A DNA stretch of 64,000 nucleotides. It comes from Methanosarcina sp. KYL-1. GTDB taxonomy: Archaea; Halobacteriota; Methanosarcinia; Methanosarcinales; Methanosarcinaceae. The notes under the pieces were generated by a model. It made no database searches. It was not told where the DNA came from and was given only the letters and a program-made list of their open reading frames with translations. A program made the translations under genes and the position numbers. The stretch covers positions 1-64,000 of the forward strand of contig NZ_VOUA01000003.1 of the NCBI RefSeq assembly GCF_024372725.1, written 5' to 3'. Positions 53,412 through 61,919 of the stretch are shown here, in pieces; the stretch's first letter is position 1; each line of letters starts with the position of its first letter.

Positions 53412-55157
53412 TTGATAGACCAGGAGAAGATTCACCAACAATGTCTTAGCGATGACCCACAAGTTAGGTATGGGGCCACCTCTGCCCTTGGCTCTGCCTT
53501 TTCTCACGTGCCTGATAAAGAACAGGCATGGAAGGATTTAATTCAGCTGACCAGTGATGAATACAGTTCTGTGAGGTCTGGGACCGCCTCTGCCCTTGGC
53601 TCTGCGTTTCCTCATGTCCCTGATAAAGAACAGGCATGGAAGGATTTAATTCAGCTGACCAGTGATGAATACAGTTTTGTGAGGTATGGGGCCGCTTCTG
53701 CCCTTGGCTCTGCGTTTCCTCATGTCCCTGATAAAGAACAGGCATGGAATGACTTACATAAGCTGACCAGTGATGAATACAGTTCTGTGAGGTCTGGGGC
53801 CGCCTCTGCCCTTGGCTCTGCATTTGCTCATGTGCCTGATAAAGAACAGGCATGGAATGACTTACATAAGCTGACCAGTGATAAAGACAGGATTGTGAGA
53901 GTAAATGCAAATCACTCCCTTGGAAAAGTTTCCATACTCAAGGCATCCCAAGCAAAAAAAGACGATGATTATAAAAAGGAATTGGAAACAGCAATTGAGT
54001 TTTTTGAAAAAGCGTCACATGAGTCTCTTTATGTATTGAGTAACCCATCCCAATTTTGCCTTCCTTTTTACCGTTCTTATTATACAATAGTTTTCAAGAA
54101 ACAGGAAACGAAGGAAGAAGTAGATAAATATCTAGCAGAAGCAAAAAGAGTAGTGAAAGGCTCAAAGAGTAAAGGAACACTTTTAAAAGCTGTTGAAAAC
54201 CTTGCAAATGCATTAAAAGAAGTCCAGAATCTGGAAAATCTGGACTTAGAGGCAAAAAAAGGCGAGCTTAATTATTTTAGGCAATACTGTGATCGTGCAG
54301 CTGAGCTAATGATAGATTCTGAGAAGGCGGCGCCTCATGCTACAGAAGTTCTAAGAAAAGGGTTGCCTATTTTTGACAGAAAATTAAAAGAGCTTCTCGA
54401 AGAGATTCAAAATAAAGCAAAGATCGTATGCAAGGAAGCTGAAGGAACTGCTACAGAAAAAATTGCATGCGCTGTCAGTAGAGAAGTTCAAAAATGGGAA
54501 ATCGGCAGCCAGGAAGAAATGACACAAATGATTGAGAACCTTGCATATGTCCTTGAAGAAAAAATATCCGTTCAACCTAAAAACCAATTTATTCTTAGTA
54601 AAATAGAGCAAATGAAAAGCGAAAGAAACCTTGTAAACCAGTACGAAATTCTAGCTCAAATAATTCCTCTGATCCGTAACGTCGAAGTGGTACCAGCAGA
54701 CCATGTTAAGGAAGGATTCGAAAATCTCAATAAGGGCATCAAAGATATCAAAGAAGACACCACAAACATTAAAGTTGAGTTAGACATAATGTGTCAAAAA
54801 CTGGACAATATAAGTTTTGGTGTATCCAAACTCAAACTGAATTCGTATAATGTAACCTCAAACCTTCCTGAAATAAAAAAGGAATTGGAAAAACTAAATG
54901 AAGTAGTGAATCTTAACACATTCTCTATAGATAAATTGAACACCAGCCAAGCTGAAAAATTAAACGAGTTAAAGAATGATCTGATAGAACGCCTGGAGGA
55001 AATCAAAGTTATAGTAACTAAACTTCCTAATGAGATAGACACTGAAATTACTAATTTAGTGAGCGAATTGAAACAATCAGACTTAAATAAGTTCCTACAA
55101 GGGTCCTCAGGGATTGCTTCAATAATTGGCCTTATAATTTCGCTTGCGCTTCTGTAA
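53412..55157 (+). CDS. HEAT-repeat protein with coiled coil and C-terminal membrane anchor
   Basis: Residues about 15-175 hold four near-identical 37-residue repeats (ASALGSAFPHVPDKEQAW plus KLTSDEYSSVR), each a helical HEAT-like unit. A helical middle region (180-440), a coiled coil with heptad-like KLN/LD/IK patterns (440-555) and a terminal hydrophobic helix (about 560-581) follow. It resembles a family of HEAT-repeat proteins common in Methanosarcina; the role is unknown and might be protein scaffolding at the membrane. It begins with TTG at 53412, the first codon after the predicted transcription start. Confidence 0.82.
   Translation: MIDQEKIHQQCLSDDPQVRYGATSALGSAFSHVPDKEQAWKDLIQLTSDEYSSVRSGTASALGSAFPHVPDKEQAWKDLIQLTSDEYSFVRYGAASALGSAFPHVPDKEQAWNDLHKLTSDEYSSVRSGAASALGSAFAHVPDKEQAWNDLHKLTSDKDRIVRVNANHSLGKVSILKASQAKKDDDYKKELETAIEFFEKASHESLYVLSNPSQFCLPFYRSYYTIVFKKQETKEEVDKYLAEAKRVVKGSKSKGTLLKAVENLANALKEVQNLENLDLEAKKGELNYFRQYCDRAAELMIDSEKAAPHATEVLRKGLPIFDRKLKELLEEIQNKAKIVCKEAEGTATEKIACAVSREVQKWEIGSQEEMTQMIENLAYVLEEKISVQPKNQFILSKIEQMKSERNLVNQYEILAQIIPLIRNVEVVPADHVKEGFENLNKGIKDIKEDTTNIKVELDIMCQKLDNISFGVSKLKLNSYNVTSNLPEIKKELEKLNEVVNLNTFSIDKLNTSQAEKLNELKNDLIERLEEIKVIVTKLPNEIDTEITNLVSELKQSDLNKFLQGSSGIASIIGLIISLALL
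53464..53919. repeat. Four 111-bp tandem repeats inside the HEAT-repeat gene
   Basis: The DNA units are nearly identical (for example GATAAAGAACAGGCATGG in all four), including synonymous positions, so they arose by recent tandem duplication or are kept uniform by gene conversion. Confidence 0.9.
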
Positions 55158-55694
55158 TAGCAGTACAGGCAGTTAAAAGTAGATACCTATTCTTTCTCCT
55201 GCTGTTTTCAATAACAAATCTGCCTTTTTTTGAAAATCCCCCTTGCTCCTCTCCCTCTCTACCTTTTCTTTTCCCGAACCCGCCCTCTAACCCCCTGAAC
55301 CCTTCGACCTAACTTGCCCGAAGCTCTGGACACGACTAGGCCTTTGTAGCTCCTCACCATAACGTGGGTAAGTTTGAATTGTATTTATAGAAGAAAGTGT
55401 TCTGATTTACTGTTAAGCATATAGATATCAGGATAAATGGTACTATTTGGAATGGAGTCTAAATAAAAATAAGTATACTTTACCATGGTAAAGACAATTT
55501 TATGAAAAGAAAAATAGAAGGGATATTTTAGCTTAAATTTCTCACATAATGTTGGACACATATGGTAAAAATAAGTGAAATCAAAAAATATATATTGAAT
55601 ATGTAGTACAAAGTATAGACAGTTAATCAACAGAGAAAAGGCTGGAGAATATATCCACTTAATCCGAGAATAATCTCACTTTGGGGAAAGTAGC
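55158..55694. other. Gene-free spacer before the Gabija-like operon
   Basis: Left part 55195-55370 is T/C-rich and contains a decayed copy of the GC-rich element (ccccctgaacccttcgacct, aggcctttgtagct). The right part is AT-rich; no gene. The promoter of the nuclease gene should lie near its right end, but no single TATA box stands out. Confidence 0.5.
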
Positions 55695-57788
55695 ATGTAT
55701 GTATCAAAGTTGGAAATTAGTAACTTCCGGAATTTTCAAACTGGTGTAATTGAATTTACGCCCAAAATAAATGTCATAATTGGGCATAATAACGCAGGTA
55801 AGACTAATCTTATAAATGCTTTACAGTTAATTTTTGACCATAAAAATAATCGAGCAAGATTACCTATTGATGATTTTAACAAAGAGTATGCTGATTTTTC
55901 TACCCCACCGGAGATTATTATTTCTGTCACACTCACTGAACATAATGATTCAGAAGATGAAAAAAATGTTGTTTACGACTGGCTTGTAAAACATGATTCA
56001 CCTTATGAAGCAAAGCTTACTTTTAACTATTTTTTACCTGAAGGCGACGATTACTGTTCTTACCAAAAAGATATTGAAGAATATAAAAATGATGATGGCA
56101 CCTATGATCGTGATAAATGCTGGAAATTAATCTCAAAATATTATCTTCCAAAATATGTATCTCGGATTTATGGAGGGAATCCAGAAAAAAAAGAAAGGGT
56201 TGACTCAGAATGGCTTGATAAATTTGATTTTCAGTTTCTAGATGCAATTAGGGATGCTGAAAAACAAATGTTTTATGGTAATAACACAATTTTGAAAAAT
56301 ATACTGAGTTATTTTTTAGATTATGATTTAACAAACGGAAAGAAAAGAGCAAATTTGTCCGAAGAGACCTTAAGAAAAGTGAAAGATAGGGAAAATAATT
56401 TTCATTCATCAGGAACAAATTTACTAAATTCTTTGATTGATCGAATAAAAAAAGGTGAAATCATAGAGTATTCAAAAGATACGGGAGCTAGAAAAGGTGG
56501 AGAACCTGATTTTGACTCAGATATATCTGAAGAAGATTTACTTTTTGCTTTACGTCTAATTGTAGAAAGAAATGGATATAAGATACCAATTAGCAATAAT
56601 GGATTAGGGTATAATAATCTTCTTTTCATAGCGCTAATTTTATCCAAAATACAGATGGAATGTTCAAGTTATATGGGTGAAAATGCGAAAGTTTTCCCAA
56701 TTTTAGCAATAGAAGAACCTGAAGCACATCTTCATCCATCAATGCAATTCAGTTTTTTGAAATTTTTGCAAGATAATATTAATAAAAAACAACATGTTCG
56801 ACAAATTTTCATTACAACTCATTCAACTCATATTACTTCAGCTATTGATTTGGATAATTTAATTTGTCTCTATGAAGACATCAAAGGTAAAATAAACATA
56901 GGATATCCTGGGAAAGCATTTGGAGAAGATACTGAATCTAAAATGTACGTACAAAGATTCCTTGATGCTACAAAATCAAACATGCTTTTTGCTGACCGTA
57001 TACTCTTCGTTGAAGGTTTAGCAGAGCAGCTTTTAGTTCCTTGCTTATCAGCCTACCTTAACAAAGAAGAAGACCTTATTTCTAAGCATGTAGCCATAGT
57101 CAGTGTGGATAGTCGTACTTTCACTCATTTTGCGAAACTATTTCTGCATTCCGAAGAAAATAAGAATGCTATTTACAAAAAAGTGGCATGTATCACTGAT
57201 GCAGATCCGGTTAAGAAAGAGAAAGAGAAAGAGAAAGAGAAAGGAGAAAGTAAATGGAAGGCTTGCTTACCTATTGAACTGGGAAGTAACGAGGATCTTT
57301 TTGAATATAAGAGTTTATCAGATCATGTCAAACAATTAATAGATCAAACAAAAGATTACAATAACATCAAAGTTTATCATCCTGAAGAAGGCAAAGGTAA
57401 GACTTTAGAGTATGACTTGGCTCTATTCAATCCATGTTCTAAACTTTTACTAACAGATGAAATGACGGATACTGGTAAGAATGGCCGCCAAAGCCTTAAA
57501 GCTATGTTTGAAAAATATGATACTGGGAGTTCGATTGATGATCTTTTATCGTCATGTAAAAATGCTGAAATTAAAGGAATGATAAACAATTCGAATTGGG
57601 ATGAAGATAATAAGAAGAAAGCTTTGATAGCTTCTGTTTACTATCGATCCGTTAAAAGTACTAAAGGGATACATGCTTTCATCCTTGAAAAGCAGCTAAG
57701 ATATAATCTTGTTAAAAATAATGACAAAGAAGATTTTAAAGTCCCGAATTATCTGAAAAATTGCATTGAATATATATCAGAGGACTGA
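55695..57788 (+). CDS. OLD-family ATP-dependent nuclease, GajA-like (Gabija defence)
   Basis: The 697-residue protein opens with an ABC/SMC-type ATPase: Walker A GHNNAGKT (30-37), signature region, Walker B AIEEPEAHLHP (338-348) and the switch FITTHSTH. A TOPRIM nuclease follows with FVEGLAEQLL (Glu440 and Glu444) and ITDADP (Asp502, Asp504). This is the OLD/GajA layout, and the UvrD-like gene immediately downstream completes a Gabija-like pair, which cuts viral DNA when nucleotides are depleted. It is longer than typical GajA. A KEKEKEKEKGESK run near 508 comes from an AAAGAG microsatellite. ATG start at 55695. Confidence 0.85.
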   Translation: MYVSKLEISNFRNFQTGVIEFTPKINVIIGHNNAGKTNLINALQLIFDHKNNRARLPIDDFNKEYADFSTPPEIIISVTLTEHNDSEDEKNVVYDWLVKHDSPYEAKLTFNYFLPEGDDYCSYQKDIEEYKNDDGTYDRDKCWKLISKYYLPKYVSRIYGGNPEKKERVDSEWLDKFDFQFLDAIRDAEKQMFYGNNTILKNILSYFLDYDLTNGKKRANLSEETLRKVKDRENNFHSSGTNLLNSLIDRIKKGEIIEYSKDTGARKGGEPDFDSDISEEDLLFALRLIVERNGYKIPISNNGLGYNNLLFIALILSKIQMECSSYMGENAKVFPILAIEEPEAHLHPSMQFSFLKFLQDNINKKQHVRQIFITTHSTHITSAIDLDNLICLYEDIKGKINIGYPGKAFGEDTESKMYVQRFLDATKSNMLFADRILFVEGLAEQLLVPCLSAYLNKEEDLISKHVAIVSVDSRTFTHFAKLFLHSEENKNAIYKKVACITDADPVKKEKEKEKEKGESKWKACLPIELGSNEDLFEYKSLSDHVKQLIDQTKDYNNIKVYHPEEGKGKTLEYDLALFNPCSKLLLTDEMTDTGKNGRQSLKAMFEKYDTGSSIDDLLSSCKNAEIKGMINNSNWDEDNKKKALIASVYYRSVKSTKGIHAFILEKQLRYNLVKNNDKEDFKVPNYLKNCIEYISED

Positions 57789-57792
57789 TTTT

Positions 57793-59562
57793 ATGGATAT
57801 GAATACGTGTTCTGATGTATATACAATGGAAAATATTGAACATCACTTTAAAGTATTTGCTGGACCTGGTGCTGGTAAAACTAAATGGCTCATTGACCAT
57901 ATTGGACGTGTTTCAAGAGAATCTACTCGTCTTGGAAAAACACGAAAAATAGCCTGTATCACTTACACTAATGTAGCAGCAGATGAGATTAAGAAACGGT
58001 TAAATTGCGACTTATACAGAATTGAGGTCTCTACAATTCACAGTTTTTTATACCGAAATTTAATAAAACCTTTTTCTTTTTTAATTGAAAACGACCAAAG
58101 TGGAAATCCCCTAGTTAATGTTAATGAAATAACAGGACATGTGGAACATATTCCCCGATTGGATAGAGTTTCTAGCTGGATTGAAGAATTAGTGAAATTA
58201 AATTCAAGAAAATATGGCTACTTATATAACTACTTAAAAAATAACGAAGATAAGCAAAGAATATACGAATATTTTCCAACAATGTATTGGTCTCTTTCAG
58301 GCGAACAGTGCGAATTAAAGTTTAGAGAGCCTTACCAAAATCCTGGCATACCAATAAGAAACGGAGAACTCTTACTGTATAAAAAAGCATATTGGAAATA
58401 CGGTATTTTACATCATGAAGATGTTTTGTATTTTTCTCATTATATAATTACTAATTATCCAAGTACTCTCGATTTTATCAGAGCAAGATTTCCTTATATT
58501 TTCATTGATGAATTTCAAGATACAACACAATTGCAAACAAATATTATAAAAACTATAGCTGAAAAGGAAACGACAGTTGGTGTAATTGGGGACCTTGCAC
58601 AATCAATTTATATGTTTACTGGTGCACAAAGGCATGATTTTGAGTCTTTTGCTCTTGATAGAATGCAAAACTACAAAATAGAACAAAATCATCGGAGTAG
58701 CCGAGAAATTATAACTTATTTAAACACTCTTCGAACTGATATCCAACAGAGAAAAGTAGAAACTACTATTGACATTTATCCTGTGACTTTACTAATAGGT
58801 GATATAGAATTAGCACGGGAATGGATAAAAGAAAACTGCCATATTGAGCCAATAATTCTGACTCGTAATAATTCTAAAGCTAATGAGTTAAAGAATAATT
58901 TAAATGGCATCGAATCAACTTATAACTTGATAAATGAGCTATACGGTTCTGATTCTGACAAAAAGAGGCCCGCATTCATAAACTCTTTGTTGGTTGCTAG
59001 AGACTACTCAATCAAAAGTAACAATAAAGATTCCATTAAAGAAATATCCAAATATCTAAAGTTGGATAAAAATGGGCAAAAAGTAAGTTCATTAATCATC
59101 AGAAAACTCTCAGTTACTCTAATAAATGAGATGTCTGACAAAGATTTCATGGACAAAACAATATTTGATGCATATGCTTCGATAACCCGGCTACTTGATG
59201 ATTACAATATTAAAATTGCAGGAGCGTATGGAAGAGGGAATGCTAAAGAGTTTGCCAAAAAACATACTTTAGCTGATTTAGTGCCATATATAAAAACAGA
59301 AACAAAGCAAGAAGAAATGATAAGAACAATTCATAGCGCAAAAGGTGCAGAATTTGATTCAGTCTTACTAGTTTTGGAGGACGAAGAAGAATTCAAAAAA
59401 TGGATTGTTGATTGCGTGAATCAAGTTGAAAATGTGAGAAAAGATGAAGCAAGAATATATTATGTTGCTATGAGTAGAGCAAAAAATTATCTTTTTATCA
59501 ATGTTCCCACATTGGAAGATGATTCTAATTTGTATGAAGGATTTAACATTGTATATATGTGA
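57793..59562 (+). CDS. UvrD-like helicase, GajB-like (Gabija defence)
   Basis: The 589-residue protein has the superfamily 1A set: Walker A AGPGAGKTKW (24-33), Ia ITYTNVAADEIKKR, II FIDEFQDTT (Asp239-Asp243), III GVIGDLAQSIYMFTGA, IV EQNHRSSREI, V TIHSAKGAEFDSVLL and VI YYVAMSRAKNYL. It should unwind or sense DNA and partner with the upstream TOPRIM nuclease. The start at 57793 lies 4 bases after the upstream stop; a TTG at 57766 would overlap. The Gabija assignment rests on gene order and domains and not on a search. Confidence 0.85.
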   Translation: MDMNTCSDVYTMENIEHHFKVFAGPGAGKTKWLIDHIGRVSRESTRLGKTRKIACITYTNVAADEIKKRLNCDLYRIEVSTIHSFLYRNLIKPFSFLIENDQSGNPLVNVNEITGHVEHIPRLDRVSSWIEELVKLNSRKYGYLYNYLKNNEDKQRIYEYFPTMYWSLSGEQCELKFREPYQNPGIPIRNGELLLYKKAYWKYGILHHEDVLYFSHYIITNYPSTLDFIRARFPYIFIDEFQDTTQLQTNIIKTIAEKETTVGVIGDLAQSIYMFTGAQRHDFESFALDRMQNYKIEQNHRSSREIITYLNTLRTDIQQRKVETTIDIYPVTLLIGDIELAREWIKENCHIEPIILTRNNSKANELKNNLNGIESTYNLINELYGSDSDKKRPAFINSLLVARDYSIKSNNKDSIKEISKYLKLDKNGQKVSSLIIRKLSVTLINEMSDKDFMDKTIFDAYASITRLLDDYNIKIAGAYGRGNAKEFAKKHTLADLVPYIKTETKQEEMIRTIHSAKGAEFDSVLLVLEDEEEFKKWIVDCVNQVENVRKDEARIYYVAMSRAKNYLFINVPTLEDDSNLYEGFNIVYM

Positions 59563-59597
59563 GAAATTGTAAACAGAGTGTTTTTTCTCTGGATATA

Positions 59598-59690
59598 TTA
59601 ATCGAAAACAACCTTCCGGGTCATCCCCTCTACATCCCCCTTCTCCTTTTCCGATCCATAGCGTTTCTCCATTCCCCCTCTTTTATCCCT
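59598..59690 (-). pseudogene. Remnant of a ribbon-helix-helix gene 3' end, copy 1
   Basis: Read on the minus strand, the last codons encode GSEKEKGDVEGMTRKVVFD and stop. This matches the C-terminus of the intact regulator at 61456 (GSEKKKGDVEGMSRKVIID). The remainder of the gene is missing, so this is a fragment lying convergently downstream of the helicase gene. Confidence 0.7.
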
Positions 59691-59774
59691 AGAATATGAG
59701 CTTTTGAAGCTCTCACCTGAAAGGCAGTTCTGGATTAAAAAACTTTTATATAGTTTTCATTACTACTTTTTTTC

Positions 59775-60565
59775 ATGGGAGTGTTAGAGCGGATAGATTC
59801 TAGGATAATCAGCAAATGCAAAAACAGGGATTATATCTTACTATATAAATTCATAAAATGGTCCACAATTTCCTTTCTTTGCTGGAAGTTATTGAAATTA
59901 GGTTTAATAGACCTTGTTAATTGGGCTGAACCAAGAAGCGGCTATGTGTACTTACTAATCGTTGAAAAAACACCAAATTTTATATATTTTTTTGACGGGC
60001 TTTTTGCATTGCTTTTATTAATAGTTATGTTCATGCTGTTTACTTTACTTGCCTTTGGAATCATTATTAAGCCAGGAAAAGAACAAGAGCCTGAATCCCC
60101 TCTCAAAAAAACAGAAATCCCAATACCCAAAAAGCCAACACAAGCTCAGAATAAAGACTTTACTTCCAAATTCACTGGCTATATACTAGTAGGCATATTT
60201 CTTCTTTGTGTGGTTTTATGGGCCGGTGCTATGGTTTTAGAAGAAGAAAAAGACTCAATAAAAGTAGACTTGATTGACTCTCAATATCGTTATAATGAGG
60301 TTGAAATTACATTCCAGACATATAACGAAGGTTTTTTTTCAGCCCGGAATGTGAAAGTGAAAATATCAGTAATTGAAGATACCGGGGAATGGGGAAAAAA
60401 TTACAATAAATTTGCTACTGGTGATATTTTAGGTTCTATATTTTAGGTTCTAAAACTTATTTTGTTGGAACCATTAAAGGCGGAGAATCAAAAACAAATA
60501 CAGTAACCGTGCGATTAGATGAATCTCCGGAAAGAATTTCGATGCGTGCACAAATTGTTAAATAA
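59775..60565 (+). pseudogene. Membrane protein gene frameshifted by a 14-bp tandem duplication
   Basis: The open frame of 223 codons (59775-60446) has two or three membrane helices and a C-terminal beta domain that begins DSIKVDLIDSQYRYNEV, resembling CARDB-like or FxLYD sandwiches. It ends soon after TATTTTAGGTTCTA, which occurs twice in tandem (60425-60438 and 60439-60452). Removing one copy restores the frame as GDILGSKTYFVGTIKGGES, running to a TAA at 60563-60565. The gene is therefore likely intact in relatives and recently broken here. TATA box TTTTATATAG at 59745 suggests a leaderless mRNA. Confidence 0.75.
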
Positions 60566-60670
60566 TTTTGTCAACTCAGAGTGCGGCAACTCTAGAAAAA
60601 ATTAGTTTTCATCACAAAAAACAAACATTTCTTTTTTTTGAGAATCTGCGGCAAAAAGCTGCCTCACTAT

Positions 60671-60752
60671 TTAATCAAAAATGACCTTCCGGATCATCCC
60701 TTCTTCATCCCACGTCTCCTTTTTCGACCTCTGTTTTTTGCTTACATCACAT
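60671..60752 (-). pseudogene. Remnant of a ribbon-helix-helix gene 3' end, copy 2
   Basis: On the minus strand this reads DVSKKQRSKKETWDEEGM then IRKVIFD and stop, homologous to the end of the regulator at 61456 (DVSKNAQGSEKKKGDVEGM then SRKVIID). It lies downstream of, and convergent with, the broken membrane-protein gene. Confidence 0.7.
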
Positions 60753-60782
60753 CTATATAATTTGAAACGTTGAGTAAATACT

Positions 60783-61253
60783 ATGAAAGATTTTGAAGAT
60801 GCAATGCTGGAAGTTGCTTGGAATAACCTTGATACTGTGATTAAAAGGTTTTATTCTCTAGATAATAAAAGTGCCGGAATAATCACAATCTCAGGTATAT
60901 TTTTTAGTCTCCTAGAAGGTATAGGAAACGGCGAAAATCTCATATCAAATGTGCTGTTTTTAGTGACTGGAATTTCCTTTATAGTTACCATAATTCTCGC
61001 AATCCTCGCTCTGAGAACTATGGAAATCGGAGATGTTTCTACTAACAACCTGCTCAAAGAATTAAACAATGACGATGAAAAAGAAAAGATTATGAGGATT
61101 GTAGCAACCATGGGAAATGCAGAGGACCTCTGGAGGGAGAGGTCCACAAAAAAAGCTGCTAAGATAGGGATGGCAATCTATGCCCTTGGGCTTAGTGTGT
61201 TACTAATGATCGCCACAATTCTATCGCAAGCAGACCTAACGTTTATTCTTTGA
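60783..61253 (+). CDS. Small three-helix membrane protein
   Basis: The 156-residue protein has hydrophobic segments near residues 33-48, 57-77 and 128-150 separated by a charged cytoplasmic-type loop (LLKELNNDDEKEKIMR). I do not recognise a family, but small membrane proteins of this design often act as pore-forming effectors in defence loci. TATA box ATCTATATAA at 60751 lies 25-28 bases before the ATG, so the mRNA is probably leaderless. Its 3' end overlaps the convergent 48-codon gene. Confidence 0.65.
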   Translation: MKDFEDAMLEVAWNNLDTVIKRFYSLDNKSAGIITISGIFFSLLEGIGNGENLISNVLFLVTGISFIVTIILAILALRTMEIGDVSTNNLLKELNNDDEKEKIMRIVATMGNAEDLWRERSTKKAAKIGMAIYALGLSVLLMIATILSQADLTFIL

Positions 61254-61382
61254 AATGTCCCTTGAAGTTTCCTTCTGAAATTTCTCTATTGACAAACCTC
61301 TTGCAAGAGCAACGGGTTCAGGCATATTTCCTGAGTTCCCTTTATTCCCTTTATTTTCAGAGTTTTTGTTTTGATCACTCAT
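61236..61382 (-). CDS. 48-residue hydrophilic protein
   Basis: ATG at 61382 follows GAGGGA by about six bases; the TATA box TATTTATATA lies near 61424-61434, giving a leader of about 22 bases. The product starts MSDQNKNSENKGNKGN, continues MPEPVALARGLSIEKF and ends NKR before a TAG. Promoter, ribosome-binding site and codon pattern support a real gene. It overlaps the end of the membrane-protein gene by 18 bases, tail to tail. Function unknown. Confidence 0.55.
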   Translation of the reverse strand: MSDQNKNSENKGNKGNSGNMPEPVALARGLSIEKFQKETSRDISKNKR

Positions 61383-61455
61383 TATATCCCTCTTGAAATT
61401 TCATCCACTTTTCCACACATAGTATTTATATAAACAGTTGAATAATCGAAAAAAA

Positions 61456-61821
61456 TTAATCAATAATTACCTTCCGACTCATCCCCTCTACATCCCCCTT
61501 CTTCTTTTCCGACCCCTGGGCGTTTTTACTTACATCCTCTAATCCCTTATACAAAAGAATTCCCAGCGTATCTTCAGGACTAAGATTTAATTTTTCAGCT
61601 ATCCGGGTAAGGATTTGAGCGTTCTTCTTTGACAAAAAAACAGGTTCTACCTCTTCTTTACCCCAGTGTAAGAGCACAACTTTCTCGATATCCATTTTTT
61701 TGATTTGCTTGACGCAAAACTCTATCCCATGACTTCGACTGCTGAATATTTTGTCATCACTTAAATTGTCGAGCCATGCTGCAAGATCATCATCCATCGA
61801 GATAGTAAACCGTTCTTTCAT
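61456..61821 (-). CDS. Ribbon-helix-helix regulator
   Basis: The 121-residue protein starts at the ATG at 61821 with MKERFTISMDDDLAAWLDNL, a strand-helix pattern typical of the MetJ/Arc ribbon-helix-helix DNA-binding fold, and has a charged C-terminal tail (GSEKKKGDVEGM). The frame extends 27 codons upstream, but the promoter and operator-like repeat sit there. Two fragments of its 3' end occur at 59598 and 60671. It may regulate itself and the divergent RHH gene at 61920. Confidence 0.75.
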   Translation of the reverse strand: MKERFTISMDDDLAAWLDNLSDDKIFSSRSHGIEFCVKQIKKMDIEKVVLLHWGKEEVEPVFLSKKNAQILTRIAEKLNLSPEDTLGILLYKGLEDVSKNAQGSEKKKGDVEGMSRKVIID

Positions 61822-61827
61822 CGCTAG

Positions 61828-61864
61828 TTCATACAACTGATTGTAATATAAATAATTGTATGAA
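61828..61864. promoter_or_regulatory. Operator-like inverted repeat around the RHH promoter
   Basis: TTCATACAA (61828-61836) and TTGTATGAA (61856-61864) are perfect inverted repeats with a 19-bp spacer containing the TATA box (TTTATATTA on the minus strand). This is a natural site for autoregulation by the ribbon-helix-helix dimer. Confidence 0.55.
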
Positions 61865-61919
61865 GTTAGAACCAAAAAAAACCATTTATATGAAAATTTC
61901 ATAATTAGTTAATTGATGT

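Noticed and set aside
53464-53910. A 148-codon minus-strand frame with repeats
   Set aside because: It is the antisense of the four HEAT units; the plus-strand frame is longer, has a promoter and encodes a recognisable repeat protein.
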